Below, one piece after another: positions 44,520 to 56,700 of a DNA stretch of 64,000 nt. This stretch comes from Hypericum androsaemum (Eukaryota > Streptophyta > Magnoliopsida > Malpighiales > Hypericaceae), in assembly GCA_963995505.1 (NCBI GenBank), contig OZ023199.1, positions 4,893,906-4,957,905 of the forward strand. The letters run 5' to 3'. The position numbers and the translations under genes were made by a program. The notes beneath the pieces were generated by a model, which was not told where the DNA came from, did no database searches, and was given only the letters and a program-made list of their open reading frames with translations. Position 1 is the first letter of the stretch. Every line of letters starts with the position of its first letter.

Positions 44520-45320
44520 AGGGGAACGTGGAAATTTCTGTCGCTTTCCGGTATTCGTAGAATCAACGGATCGAGACTTTTATCGTATTTTTTTGAGTAT
44601 TCTCAGAATCAACGGATTTACGATCTCCTATTGACATTCCCCTGCATCAGTTGGTATCAAGAGTTGCGTTCATTCCTTGTGGTGTTTGATCGTGTTCAAT
44701 CCTCCTGATCGGAGTTCGTTCTATCTGGAAAAAAACAAAAAGCAAAAAAAAAGTGGCCAAACCCGTTTTAGGGTTTTTGGAAGAAACCCACAGCGCCATC
44801 CTCCATCACCGGACTCTCCGACCCGAACCGGCCGCCTGCTGTCTCACTGCCCAGCTGACCGTGGCCCTCGTCGACAACACCGAGACGACCGTCGCCTCCT
44901 AGCCGCGCCACGAAGAGAGACGCCGCAAGTTCCAAGCGAGACCCCGTCGCCAGCCGTCCGACGCTGCCCGCCCGTGCACCTCCAGTTCGGCCGCCGCCAA
45001 GGTAGACGCCCCACCGTCCCCGAACGTCCGACGCCTAAACTACAGCTGCCGTCGCCAAAGCCGTCGTCCGCCGCCTTTGGTGGTTGTCTGGTTTTGGTTT
45101 TACCTCTTTATCTCTAATTAGGGATTTCGCTTGATTGGGAATTTGGCCTTGATTGACATTTGGCAGAAGTTTGCTGACTGATTTGGAGTTTGCCACTGGT
45201 GAAATTACAGTTTGATCCAAGCAGCTTATTGGACTTTGCAGATTAGTCCTTTTACACTTAATTGAAGATTTGTGCAGAGTTTAGTGATTGATCCAGAATT
45301 TGCCGAGTTTGATCCAACCG
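44520..45320 (+). mobile_element. 5' relic of an LTR retrotransposon: LTR end, primer site, GC-rich leader
   Basis: A probable LTR end CCCCTGCATCA (to about 44648) is followed by a primer-like TGGTATCAAGAG at 44652-44663. A GC-rich Arg/Pro-coding leader follows (about 44760-45090), like that of copia element 1. Sequence after 45120 contains no gag I can recognise. Confidence 0.45.
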
Positions 45321-45638
45321 GGGAGAATGATGGAAATAAGAATGAGGATATATGGTAGATTAGTATTAGTAGTTTGATTGATTATCTATAGTAGTTTGGT
45401 TAATATTAGTAGTTTATTTATGGTAGTATTCTAGTTAATAAGTAGATTTTCATTAATCAAATTCAACCACCCAAAATAACATAGTAGAGGTCCTATTTAT
45501 AAAGAATCAAAATAAACCTATTAACTAGAATATTACCATAAATAAACTACTAATATTAACCAAACTACTATAGATAAGTAATCAAATTACTAATACTAAT
45601 CTACCATATATACTCATCCTTATTTCCATCGGTTCTCC
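45321..45638. repeat. Near-perfect long hairpin (inverted repeat)
   Basis: The arms 45321 to about 45441 and about 45517-45638 are inverted copies with only a handful of mismatches over about 115 bp, around a loop of about 75 bp. They include TATGGTAGATTAGTATTAGTA and AATATTAGTAGTTTATTTAT-type blocks. It encodes no protein. A young MITE or a hairpin-RNA source are both possible. Confidence 0.85.
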
Positions 45639-46537
45639 TAACTGAAGATTCTCGATTACTACTTGGTGCGAAATCTCTTCGCAGTTATTGAGTTTAGTAA
45701 AACATTATTGCAGTAAAAACAGTGGGAAAACCCCGCCGAAAAGAAAAGCACCAATTGGACTATGGAGTTGCCGTTTCCAAATAGGCTGACAGAAAATGTA
45801 TTACACGCAGAAGTTCCAGCAGATCTCCCTCTGGCTTTCTGCCAAGGAATGGACTGGATAGATAACGTTGGTTGAACATCCAGAAGCTGCCCCTTTTTTC
45901 TTTTTCTTTTTCTTTTTTAAAATCCATGTACCAATCCAACCAAAAGAATAGATGACCAATTGACGACCCTTGACTTGGCACGTTGGAACAGCTTTAGCTG
46001 GCAGAAAGCTGTCATCTACTTCCGCCAGACCATTTCGTTATGTCACTACCACACTTTCCAACGCTCTCCTGTAAACGGAATCCCAATACCCCTAGTTAAT
46101 TAATTAATTAATTTTCATGCTAATCCAATTTGATATTAACAAAGGATAAACAAATATGAAAACCAATAACGATTATTGAGGAACAGCCGGGTCTGAACTG
46201 TAATCTAAGGCGTATACAGATACGTAAACAAATATCCGCTGTAATATTTACGAAGAATGTTACAAAGCATTACTAACGGGTTGTACGGTATAGAAAATGC
46301 ACAGACAGCTTCAGATCAGGAAATACGAGCTTTTATTACAGAGATGATTTGGGACAGAAGATGCAAGTGAAAAGATTAGCAATAAGAATGTTACAGAAGA
46401 AACCCAAAAAAAGCATTCATATCTAAAATAGAAACAAACCAAGAAATTAAAATATCCTTATTGGAAACTAGCCCTTTACAAATCAGTTCAACTATACCAC
46501 AAAAATTGATACTTCATCTTGTGAGTATTCAGTTCCT
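45639..46537. other. Intergenic and 3' side of the membrane-protein gene
   Basis: A pyrimidine run (CTTTTTCTTTTTC, about 45895-45915) and a TTAATTAA run near 46095 are the only visible features. The last 100-250 bases should be the 3' untranslated region of the gene that follows on the minus strand. Confidence 0.4.
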
Positions 46538-47689
46538 TCAGGGACGCATGGGCCAGCCGAGAAGCGGAGGAGATCCAGGCGTGTTTGCGCCATGGCTTGG
46601 AGAAAAGAGGCCGAGTTCCACGAATGAGCTCGTCGAAGCCCCGTCTTTCTCGTAGGCACGAAAAGAAATGGATCCACGCTTTGTCGAAGTATCTGAGTTA
46701 GACTCCGGGCTTACTCGACCACTTCCCTCAGGATGGGTTTCATAAGCAAGAAGGGAAATGGTCTCATTGCTACCATCCATCGTCCTTCTCCTAGCCTCCA
46801 AGTCCCGAAGCTTCCCCAAAGTAAGAGCATCCGCAACTGGGCAGTACACAAGCATGCAGATGCAAACCCCGGCACAACAGGATAGGGCGAGAAAAGCCGA
46901 GAAAGCCAGAGCCTCAAAAACAATCTTCTCTGGCTTCGATAAAACAGATAGTCCAAGTAAAAGAACCCTCAATGGAAGGAAAATTGAAACTGAGACTATT
47001 AGAGTGTACACTCTTTTCTGCAGACCCTTATTGATGACCAAATTTAAGATCCTTCTTCCAAGCCAGAACAGGTAAACTGTTAGTATCATAGCAAAAAGCC
47101 CATGGAGAATGGTATTGAGTAAAGGGTAAGCGCAGAGAGCAGTTTCATCTGCACCGTGACTGAATGCTACCCTTGTAAAATAAGGCGGAAAAATCTTTGA
47201 ATCCGGTCCAATTAGAATAAGGAAGAGCTGGAGGGCAAACAGCGGAAAGCAACAGATCATCACGTACGTTGCTGTCTTGACGTTCCACTTTCGACTTAAA
47301 ATTCCCGACTCTGTCTCTTCTAAAGAAGCACGGAGAAGCAACAGAATGGTGAGGAATAGGCAAGGTTCTGCAAACCCCAGGTTCGAGACAATATAAACCT
47401 TGCAGACATTTTCCTGCCATCGTGGATCCAAGGAATGCAATATGGTCCGACTCAACAAGCTTAACCGAAGAACTTCAACCAAGCCCCACCAGATTACAAA
47501 CACAACAAAAGTGATGCGTATGAAGCAAGGGCCACTGAAGTAACTGAGCTGAAGAAGTCCTTCACTACGGACATGAAAGCGGAAGTACAACGAGTAGGCA
47601 ATGCACAGCAGTCCGAGAAGAATCAAACAAGCAACTAGACAAATCGTTGCCACACCGAATGCATCGGCAGCAAATCTCGACAGGGGCAT
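46538..47689 (-). CDS. Seven-pass plant membrane protein, unnamed family
   Basis: A single coding exon of 383 residues starting at the ATG 47689 (MPLSRFAADAFG). The frame is open seven codons further up but offers no ATG there and then meets a stop. Seven hydrophobic segments lie at residues about 8-34, 56-78, 101-121, 138-161, 190-213, 228-252 and 261-284. A Ser-rich hydrophilic tail of about 90 residues follows (NETISLLAYE, SFRAYEKDG), probably cytosolic. Conserved-looking motifs are YFSGPCFIRITF and WQENVCKVYIVSNLGFAEP. I recognise this as a plant-wide membrane protein type resembling candidate heptahelical receptors but cannot give a proven name or ligand. The leader probably holds one intron (acceptor near 47855) and an overlapping upstream frame. 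Confidence 0.85.
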   Translation of the reverse strand: MPLSRFAADAFGVATICLVACLILLGLLCIAYSLYFRFHVRSEGLLQLSYFSGPCFIRITFVVFVIWWGLVEVLRLSLLSRTILHSLDPRWQENVCKVYIVSNLGFAEPCLFLTILLLLRASLEETESGILSRKWNVKTATYVMICCFPLFALQLFLILIGPDSKIFPPYFTRVAFSHGADETALCAYPLLNTILHGLFAMILTVYLFWLGRRILNLVINKGLQKRVYTLIVSVSIFLPLRVLLLGLSVLSKPEKIVFEALAFSAFLALSCCAGVCICMLVYCPVADALTLGKLRDLEARRRTMDGSNETISLLAYETHPEGSGRVSPESNSDTSTKRGSISFRAYEKDGASTSSFVELGLFSPSHGANTPGSPPLLGWPMRP

Positions 47690-47729
47690 TACCCAAAGCA
47701 CAGATTCCACGCATGCTCTTTGCTAGCAT
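47580..47729 (-). promoter_or_regulatory. Upstream open reading frame overlapping the membrane-protein start
   Basis: On the minus strand an ATG at 47729 (and a second in frame at 47714) opens a Cys-rich frame of about 50 codons. It runs past the main start at 47689 in a different phase. Ribosomes using it would bypass the main start, so it could lower translation. The end is approximate. Confidence 0.5.
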
Positions 47730-48560
47730 GGATACAAAACGCCCTCCACAGTTCTAGACCCTTGCTTCTGTATCGATTCTTTTGATTAGTAGCTTCCAAA
47801 TTAACCAGAGCACATTTCTTGTAAATGTGAGAATCCCGATGCTAGTTCATCCTGCACGAGAGTACCATACCTAGGTTAGAACAGAAGCATCAACAAGCTA
47901 TAATCTCGAAATAACCATGCTCTCCAAGGCTTAACCAAGGCCTCGAGCTCAAACATTCACCTCCACCTTTCCCGTCCGTCATTAACTCGGCGGTATCACG
48001 TACTCCCCTGCCTGCTAGGTAACTAACCTAGCCTACAACTTCTCTCGAAGCGCTTCCTAATCATGCCTCACATTACACTCCACCAACACTACCGGACTTG
48101 ATCTAATCGCAAGGCACCCGAAAAATAACTTCATCAATGCGATTCGACCGAATCCGAACGCACAAAAATCCCACACCAAGTGCAGATACACTTCACATTG
48201 CCTTGCTAAGACCTTAAAATCTCACCAGACCACCCCACACTACAAATTCAACTTCAGAATTAAAAAAAAAACATAAATGCAAATAATATTACCGTGCAAG
48301 TTCCATATAAGCACAAAACCACAAGAAAATAATTATAAAAAAAATGGGAAGATGCAAAACTGTAAGGATGAGAACCTCGATCTCGGAGGACCAAACGCGA
48401 AGAAGCCTAGAATCGAAACAACGGGATCGATCCGCGGAAGTGTAATTCCCTTTCTGTCCCTCTTTTAAAAGAACCCTAACTTTTAAAGAGGAAAGAAAAA
48501 CAAAAAAAAAACAGAGAGAGCGAGGGAGTGGACGGGGGAGGAGGGAGGGGACGGGAATAG
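47690..48560 (-). other. 5' leader and promoter side of the membrane-protein gene
   Basis: A GC-richer first leader exon is likely at about 48370-48480 (minus strand). It is followed by an intron ending in CTCTCGTGCAG near 47855. Upstream of 48480 is a GAGA/GGGA-rich stretch (48500-48565) of the kind seen in plant promoters. Confidence 0.45.
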
Positions 48561-50099
48561 AAAGAGAGTGTGGTGGGGGGACTTTGTTGGTGACAGGCTG
48601 TCTACAGCTGGCTGTGTTCTTCCGAAGCTGGAGGCTCGGGTTCGTTTCCTACGTGGCGTTGCCCTGGCGGCGTTTCCAGCGAATCTCTGTTTTTTCTTCT
48701 CTCTCTCTCTCTCCTTGTTTTTTCTTTTTATATGTTTATTCTTTTTCTGTGGATTTGTGAACGGGTGTTTCGTTTTCTATTGGCCGCTGTAATTGGCTGT
48801 TTCAGTTACGGCTGGCTACGGACAAAAAAGATTTTGGGCATCTAAGAAAATTTAAAAATAAAGTATTTTAGTAGGTTTTTTTCCTTTTGTCAACATGGTG
48901 CATTCTCAAAATTGGAAATCGAAATTTTTTAGTGTTGTTGTAGCTGTAACAATAATCTATTGACAAAGACTTGGATTAATTTAGAAACTTTTAATTTTTA
49001 TTAGAGAGTTTTCCTATCTTTTAAAATTATTTGGTATAAAAAACTATTAGTGGACAGATAAAGAATAACGAATCTTTAACTGCTAACGAGAGACGTGGGC
49101 TGGAAGATAAAATTATGGAGAGATAAAAAACTTGGTGGATTGAAATGGTATTTATCTGATACTAGAAGATAATACGAAAACAAATTGTGGGTTACAATTT
49201 TGTAGATGTATACTGTGCAAACAGCTTAGTTAAATTGGTTGTGTATCGGATTGGATTTGATTAGTCAATAATTTAATTCGGATTTGAATCAGTTCTTACA
49301 AATCAGAATTTGTATTCTAATTTGTAATTGAATGAATCAAATAAGAATCAAGATTTCTGAAATTCGATGAACTCTAATTAGTCCATGAATTGAAATGGAA
49401 TCGCATTCGATTCAAATTAGAACCGGCTCATACGAATTCGTCAAATCAAATACAGATTATGATTTCTGGAATTCAAATTCTTTCGAATTCAAAACGTGGT
49501 CACCCCTATGTATGGTGACGTTGATACGAGATATTGATATTTAAATTTAAATATATCTTTGTTTATAAATAAAACATCATATTGTGTTTACATCACAAAT
49601 AAAATATTCGGATCTACAAAACTTTAATGAACAAATTCATAAATTGCATAAAATGTAAACTTACTTGTTGACACCTAAATTCTCAGTCGTTGAATCCCAT
49701 AAATTGAAGTAGAATTTGTGTTACTATGAGGAGCACTACAACCTAAAATTTGGAAAGCAGAAGAAAAAATACGGAGATGTCTATTGTGTGAATGAGACAT
49801 CGTCATCCATCCGTTTTATAGGGAGTATGAGAGGATTAATTTTAAGAATAATAATTGCTAGAAATTCTAATATTATAATAATAAGTTTTTCATATATTAA
49901 TAATACAATAAAAAAGCTTCAACCTTCCAAATAAAACTAAAAGGAATAAATTACTTTCCAAATGTATAAAAATCGTTCGAGTCAAAATAGGAAACTGCTA
50001 CCGAACGTCTTAAATGTATAATCACATTGGTGTAGCGGAAACGAAAAATGAAAAAATTAGATCGAAAAGGGTATAATGCAATGCCTAACTCTCTAGGGT
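48561..50099. other. Intergenic region with a possible hAT relic
   Basis: About 49240-49515 is dense in GAATTC/GGATTTG/AAATTC motifs and ends in ACGTGGTCACCCCTA. The complement of that end starts TAGGGGTGACC, as in many plant hAT-type MITEs. I could not find the matching left end. The rest is AT-rich. Confidence 0.3.
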
Positions 50100-52190
50100 G
50101 GTCTCGAAGGTCGGTATAAGTGTATCACTTCTCGAAGAAATTCATCCTCGAATTTGACGTCGTCGGCCAGCTTGAGATCTTCGTACATTTACTCTTTAAC
50201 ACCTTTGAGCGACATGGAGACAATTGATATCTTCCATTCCAACTGAACAAATATTTGAAAATCATATAACCACAAACATTCTCCACATAAAAGACCATGA
50301 ACTCGCTTCTCTGGGCGGCTTGTTCTATTGCCTTCATCCTATTTTACAAGTTCAACAACGAGAACCCTTAATATAATCAAACTTGTCAATGCCGAGAAAA
50401 TCAATGTGCTTGACATACTCAATCTCATAAACCTGGGGAACCTGAGGTTAGACATATTCACCAACTCACAAGCAACAATTCCATTATAAATTTCACAATC
50501 AATGGAAGTTATCCTTATGTTTTGAAAGCCCAAAAAATAATCTGTATTCCATCTTCCTCGCTACGTTGAAACACAAGAACCTCATATTCATCAACCTCGT
50601 CCTCCTCACCACAGTAGAAGTCATAAATTGGTTCACCGTAGTCTTCAAGACCATAAGGTCGAAAAGGAACCATTTCATGGGATGAGTTGGAATCCTCATC
50701 AAAACTTTATATATCGAATAAGTCATTAGAATTCATCAAATTCAACTACTTCAGGTTGTAGAGTCTATTGATTCCTCGAGGTCTCAGCCATGTGCTGTTT
50801 CAAATCAGCTCAAATACCTTGAATCTCATGCAACTTTTCGACCAATACTTTTACCATATTCGATTCACAATTATATTGTTCCAAAAAATGATGATACTTA
50901 TGACCAACATCATTCCAAACTTTGTAAGCATGTTGGGGAAACAACTTATAAATCATCTTCTTTTTCATTTTTAGTCTATCAGGAGATTTTATGCTTACCA
51001 CATTGTCATTGTCAAAGATTTAAATCTGACCAGCAATGTGTAAGATCATCTTGCAATCGTCGTTTGACAAATTTGTCTTCTTCCAACTCGACAAACTTGT
51101 GAGCAACAAAATATATCTTCACATCGACAATCGAGATCAGAAAAATCACATAAAGTAAGAATATGCACCATAGACACCATAAAATTAAAGAGTCTTCAAT
51201 AAAGCCCCAAAAAATAAGTGAATTCTGAAATTCTTCCTGGACCAATCTGTAACTTTTCAAAAATTGATGGGACCAATTTGTAGTTAACCTACTAAAAAAT
51301 TATGAATCAATCACTAATATATGTTAGAGTTACCAAACAGTCACTAATCTCTGCCAAAATAATGAAGTAGCCCTCTGACTTTTACCAATTGCACAATCAG
51401 TCACAAAAATTTCTTAAATCAGCAAAAATCCAAAATTGAGAAAAGGGTGGAATTCCAAACCAAGAAACCGCCACTGATGGGCGGCGGCTGGCACTGATGC
51501 CAGTGCACGATCGGTCGGCATCAGGCAGACAATCATCAGAGATGAGGGGGTACCGGCTGGCGGTGCACGGCACGGGCAAGGGTGGTAGAATAATGATACG
51601 GGCTGCTCGAACTGGGTCACTCCACGAGTCGCGAGTCGAAGGACGAACAAAGGCTGGGACACGGGTCTCCTCGGTGGATGTACGACACACAGGTCATGGA
51701 GAAGTCAGCGGTGCAACCCTAACAGCGCTCCTCTTAGAGAGGTTGATCCCTAGATCAAATATGCCTTTTTTTAATGTTCTTATAGAATGAATTACGATCA
51801 ATAGGATCGAACACCGCCAAGAAGGACGAAGCTCTGATTACCAACTGATGCATGAGAGAACGTGGATAGACAGCCAACCAAATGGTGTACTGGGGTTTTA
51901 ATTCAATCAAATGGGTTTGCACTATACGAATCTATCATTTGGGAAATTCGGCTTCACAAAAATGGTGTCACCTTCCGAGTGAAGGTGCAATAGAGAGCTT
52001 CTTAATCATACTATTCAAATATGTGTTCATGAATGATTCCGGTGGTCGAATTCAATTACGGACCTCGCACCAAGATCTCCTACCGTTCATGGAGTCTTCT
52101 AGGCGAAATTCTTGATGTAATTATTTAGGCTTTTGGTCCTAACTTGGTGTGGATATTTTGGGAGTTTATAAACTTTATATATATAATTAA
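50100..52190 (-). mobile_element. Degenerate LTR retroelement
   Basis: Read on the minus strand, a possible LTR (about 51850-52190) ends with GCATCAGT and is followed by a primer-like site TGGTAATCAGAGC near 51826-51838. A GC-rich leader follows (about 51470-51740). Further in are broken, partly acidic frames (GEEDEVDEYEVLVFQ near 50560, PQHAYKVWNDVGHKY near 50930) that could be gag or pol remnants. Nothing is intact. The LTR-end/primer junction resembles the relic at 44.6 kb. Confidence 0.35.
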
Positions 52191-53768
52191 TCCATTTTTC
52201 AAAAAATATATATATAGATAGACAACTTTGAATCCATTAATTTCTCAAAATATCATAATCGGGCTATAATCTAACGTCACTCATTTCCCATGGTCGGTGG
52301 GTGTCATCCCACCCATGTAAAAATAAAATAAAATTTTACTTTGGATGAAAAAAAACCCGAAATTTAGACCTACTGACGTAAATTTTCCTAATAATAAATC
52401 TTAAAATTTCGAATCCATGGTCGTTCGCCTCGTTCTTTTTTCATCACACTTTCCTTAAAATTCCCAAAGAGACAACCGTCCTTTTAACCTCTGTCGGATC
52501 AGGACGGTTATTTTAATAGTGTTGTTATATTCATAAAATTTTAACTCTTATCAAAATTTAATTTTGACAAATTTAATTCATTTTATTTTAGGCCTGTGCC
52601 GTTTGGATTAGTGGGTGGGTCGATGAATTTTTAACACATATTTTCACTATTCTTACACTAAATAATAACAATTCATTTCAAACGAAACTCATCGGGTCAA
52701 AAGTTTCACAGATTTTGACTTTGCAAACATGCACAAAATGGGATCGTGTGAACACTACAATAGACACGACTGATCTATTACCACTCTTGCACTTAGGATA
52801 ACTCTCGTTGGTTCAGACAACTCATTTTTTGTGCAAACAAAACAATGGTACCACCGGGTTTGGATTGGATACGGAGTGAAGGAATTGATTCCGAACGGTT
52901 TGGACTGAAGGGGGACCGCAGCGGCAAACGCAGGTATGTGATAATGGCAAGTGCAGTTATATGATAATGGCATTTGTTTTTGTGAAAACGGCAAGTCCCC
53001 GTTGATGATAATGGCACGCATAGTTTTTTTCATTTTGGTCCCCCATGTTTTAGCATTTTTGCAAAAAGATCACACTGGCATGCACTGTTATGTGATACTG
53101 GCATGCGCAGTTATGTGATACTGGCATGCGCAGTTATGTGATACTGGCATTTGTCTCCAGCCTGTGTTTGTGCATGGCTTTTTTCATTTGTATCCAGCCT
53201 GGCGTTTGCAAAAAAATTCTTGTGTATCTTCATTTCAAACGGTTCGAAATAGTAGCATTTCGTACCCAATCCATACCCTGTACCACCACCTTTGGTCCCT
53301 TTTTAGGCCGTAAAAACAAATATATCCGAAACCGTTTCTATTTAGTTCGTTTCTGCCCATGTTCGACGAACATTGGCCCCCCACTCACCTAAAACAAGCC
53401 GGTAATTTTCGGGAAAAAAGATTCTCCCTTTACAACCTCGTACCATGTTCCTTGAACCGGGTTCCCTCTCATTTCGACATTATGGTCTTGTGTCGTTCTG
53501 TTTGACGTTCCCTGTCCAATTCGTCTAAAGCTTCCGCCTTTCTATGTCTCTCCCTCATTTGTGATCTGGGTTCTTGTTTTTTTCCCGATAAGTGATATGG
53601 GTTCTTTTTTGTTCGTTATAACATCCACATTGCTTTGATTGGCTATCGAAATTGGCCTCCAGGGTCCATCCGATGATCTTGGTTTGTTAGGCTTGATGCT
53701 AGAGAGAATTGACGTTTTTAATAAAGTCAGGCACCGTGTCGAGGCTCAAGAAGCTGTGGGTCAAATTT
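52191..53768. other. Intergenic region and 5' side of the kinase gene
   Basis: It contains the 23-bp tandem array at 53074-53142. The final 250-300 bases are likely kinase promoter and leader. No other gene is supported. Confidence 0.4.
53074..53142. repeat. Tandem repeat, three 23-bp units
   Basis: Units ACTGGCATGCRCWGTTATGTGAT start at 53074, 53097 and 53120. A diverged version (ATAATGGCAAGTGCAGTTAT) lies at about 52940-52980, so the array was once longer or was seeded from there. Confidence 0.85.
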
Positions 53769-56700
53769 ATGGGCTGCATTTGCTCGAAAGGCGTTCGAGC
53801 AAATGTGGAGGAGGAGAACAATTCCAAGAGGAAAGGAGGAACGGTCCAATCCTCCAAACGGTTAGCTGTTGCTGGGTTGGATGACAATGGCAATGACGCG
53901 GCCTCTAGGTTGATTTCGAACCAACCGGGAGTTGGTACGCAGGGGCCAACTCCTGTTGTTTCGGATGACGAGGAGAGGAAGATTATCTCACCATTTCCTG
54001 ATCCTGATGTCATGTCTAGGGTCGCGGGCATGGTGAATGGGGAGAGAGGAGCGCAGGTTGTTGCGGGTTGGCCTTCGTGGCTGACTGCTGTGGCTGGAGA
54101 GGCTATCAATGGATGGGTGCCTCGAGGGGCAGACTCATTCGAGAAGCTGGATAAGGTCAGTTTCAAGGCTCTTCAATTGCTCAATTGTGAATTCGGTCAC
54201 AACATTTGCTCCGTTGAAATGCTGTAGAATTGGATGGTTCTTTATGTGTCCTCCTGGAAAGGTCAACGTAATTCGTATCTTTTATGCCTAGCTATCCTTT
54301 TGCACACTCAACACATAGGTGGATCAACATAAAGGAAGGCGTCGTGCTTTTCGGCTTAAACGGCTGTATATATTAGGTGCTTTAGGAATATGTCAAATCA
54401 ACCAGAATAAACCTACCATCATGATAATTTCCTTGCAGTCGAGGTGGATATCTAACGAAATGCATTTCGACATGTTGAAATGTGACCAAGGCAGTCAACA
54501 CTTTCAAAACAAATCATGCATTCAATGATTCTTCCATGCGCATTCATAAAAGTTGCTTTCGTACTTTTTGGAAAGGAAAGTTTCTGTCATATTTGGTCTT
54601 TATTGCATTGGTTGGGATGTAGTATCTCATCCTTTGATACTTTCATTACCTGCTACTTCAATGTTTAGGCGGGCAAGCAAAATGAAACCAACCGTTTAAT
54701 TTTCTGCATCGTCCTTTTTCATTTGCGTCTTTCTGCCTTCGAAGCAATTGCTCTAGAGATTGAATAACTAAGAAATAGAAAGAAAAAAAAACTATAAAAA
54801 ATCAAACAAACCACCGCTTCCCCGTACTTACTTTGGCCAAGACTTCTTCACATCTGCTTGTTGTGTTTTCTTACTGAATTGTTTAACATCTGTCTCCCGC
54901 TTAATGTTATATATACACAGCTTAACCTTTCCCTCTAACATAAATGCTGCAGATTGGCCAAGGAACATATAGTAGTGTGTACAGAGCCCGTGATCTGGAG
55001 ACAAACAAAATTGTTGCACTAAAGAAGGTGCGGTTTGCTAACATGGATCCAGAAAGTGTTCGATTTATGGCAAGAGAAATCATCATCTTGCGCAAACTTG
55101 ATCACCCCAATGTAATGAAGCTTGAAGGTATAAGTATTTCGAGGGTGTCTGGGAGCTTGTACCTTGTATTTGAGTACATGGAGCATGACCTTGCCGGCCT
55201 TTTGGCATCACCAGGAGTCAAGTTCACTGAAGCACAGGTGTCTTTATTTTCCTTCAACTTATTCCATAGACGAGCTAAATGTAGATAGGTGTCTTTATCA
55301 TTTGTCTTAACATTATCATCTTTCACAAGTCAATGTAGATCTTTTGAGTATAGGACCATGCTTCTTGCTGACAGTTACCCTCAGTGATCCATGGAAGTAT
55401 CTATGGACATGTCCGATCTTTTGTCTTTTGCAATATGTAACTTGTTCCATTTTATGTAGAAAATATGATTTACATTTGCCTTCACCTCCTGTAAAAGTAA
55501 AGATGATGCTGATTCAGCTTTAACTTAATGATTGAAATTGATATCTTGAGAGTCAAAGTATCAGTTCATCTCCTAGATAGTCACCGGAAGGGTGGGAAGG
55601 GGAAGATTTCCTCTATCTCACTATCTACTAGGCTTACAGTCTTTTTTCATGATCGGTAAGGACTACGGTATATATTGATCATGACGGGCTGCCTTCCAAT
55701 TGTAAAGGCATGGCTGTCTTTGCTCTTAATTTGCGATATTAGCAGTATTTGCACTGATTCTAATATGTGCTTATCTGGTGGATTAAATGTTTCTTTCATG
55801 CAGATCAAATGTTATATGCAACAGTTACTGAAGGGACTTGCATATTGCCACAGTCACGGAGTTTTGCACCGTGATATCAAGGGCTCTAATTTACTTATTG
55901 ACTATAGAGGAATTCTCAAAATTGGTGATTTTGGGCTTGCAACGTTTTTCAACCCTCAGAAGCAGCAACCTCTGACCAGTCGTGTAGTGACATTATGGTA
56001 TAGACCTCCCGAGCTTCTGCTCGGTGCTACAGATTATGGAGTTTCTGTGGATTTATGGAGCGCAGGGTGCATACTTGCAGAATTGTTTGCAGGGAAGCCC
56101 ATTATGCCTGGAAGAACAGAGGTATATATCGTGAATTGTTGGTTGTGGTTAAGTGCGGATGATTGATCACTTAGTTGGCATGTTGCATTTGATAATGTAT
56201 GTGTGCCATTAGGTCTAAATTTAACTATAATGGTACGGTAAACGTTGTAAGGTTGAAGCACAGACAAGGTACTTGGTACTTATTGGAGGAGGTGGTTTAG
56301 TGACTATTTAAAATTATGATACAATCTTGCTACACCAATTGCTTGGTTTATTAGAAATCTGGTTCAACTTGATGCAGATAAAAACTATGGTTATACAAGT
56401 GATATTAACGCATCAATATGAGTTAGGACTTGTATGAATTGGCGTGGTTGATTAAATTTTCTATTTAATTTGTGTGGTTATGGTCCTATTTGAGTGTTGT
56501 TTTGTGAGTTTTTTCTACTCAAGGAAGATAGGGTGACAATAAATTAGGCCGAATGGAAGTTATAAATGGCTATTTTTGTTGTCTTTGTTTTTCAAATTGA
56601 CCCATTCATCTCTAGTAGTTTGTCATTTAGACATTAAATGAATATCATGTTTTCAGCTGTTGAGTTACATGAATCGAGCATAACGTTGCAGGTACTACAC

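Noticed and set aside
44677..45117. 146-codon frame on the plus strand
   Set aside because: It is an Arg/Pro-rich leader after a retroelement primer site, with no domain.
53709..53768. Upstream in-frame ATG of the kinase at 53709
   Set aside because: The downstream ATG at 53769 gives the MGCICSKG acylation signal typical of the family; the extra 20 residues would hide it.
53639..53884. 81-codon frame overlapping kinase exon 1
   Set aside because: It is a shadow in another phase of the kinase first exon.
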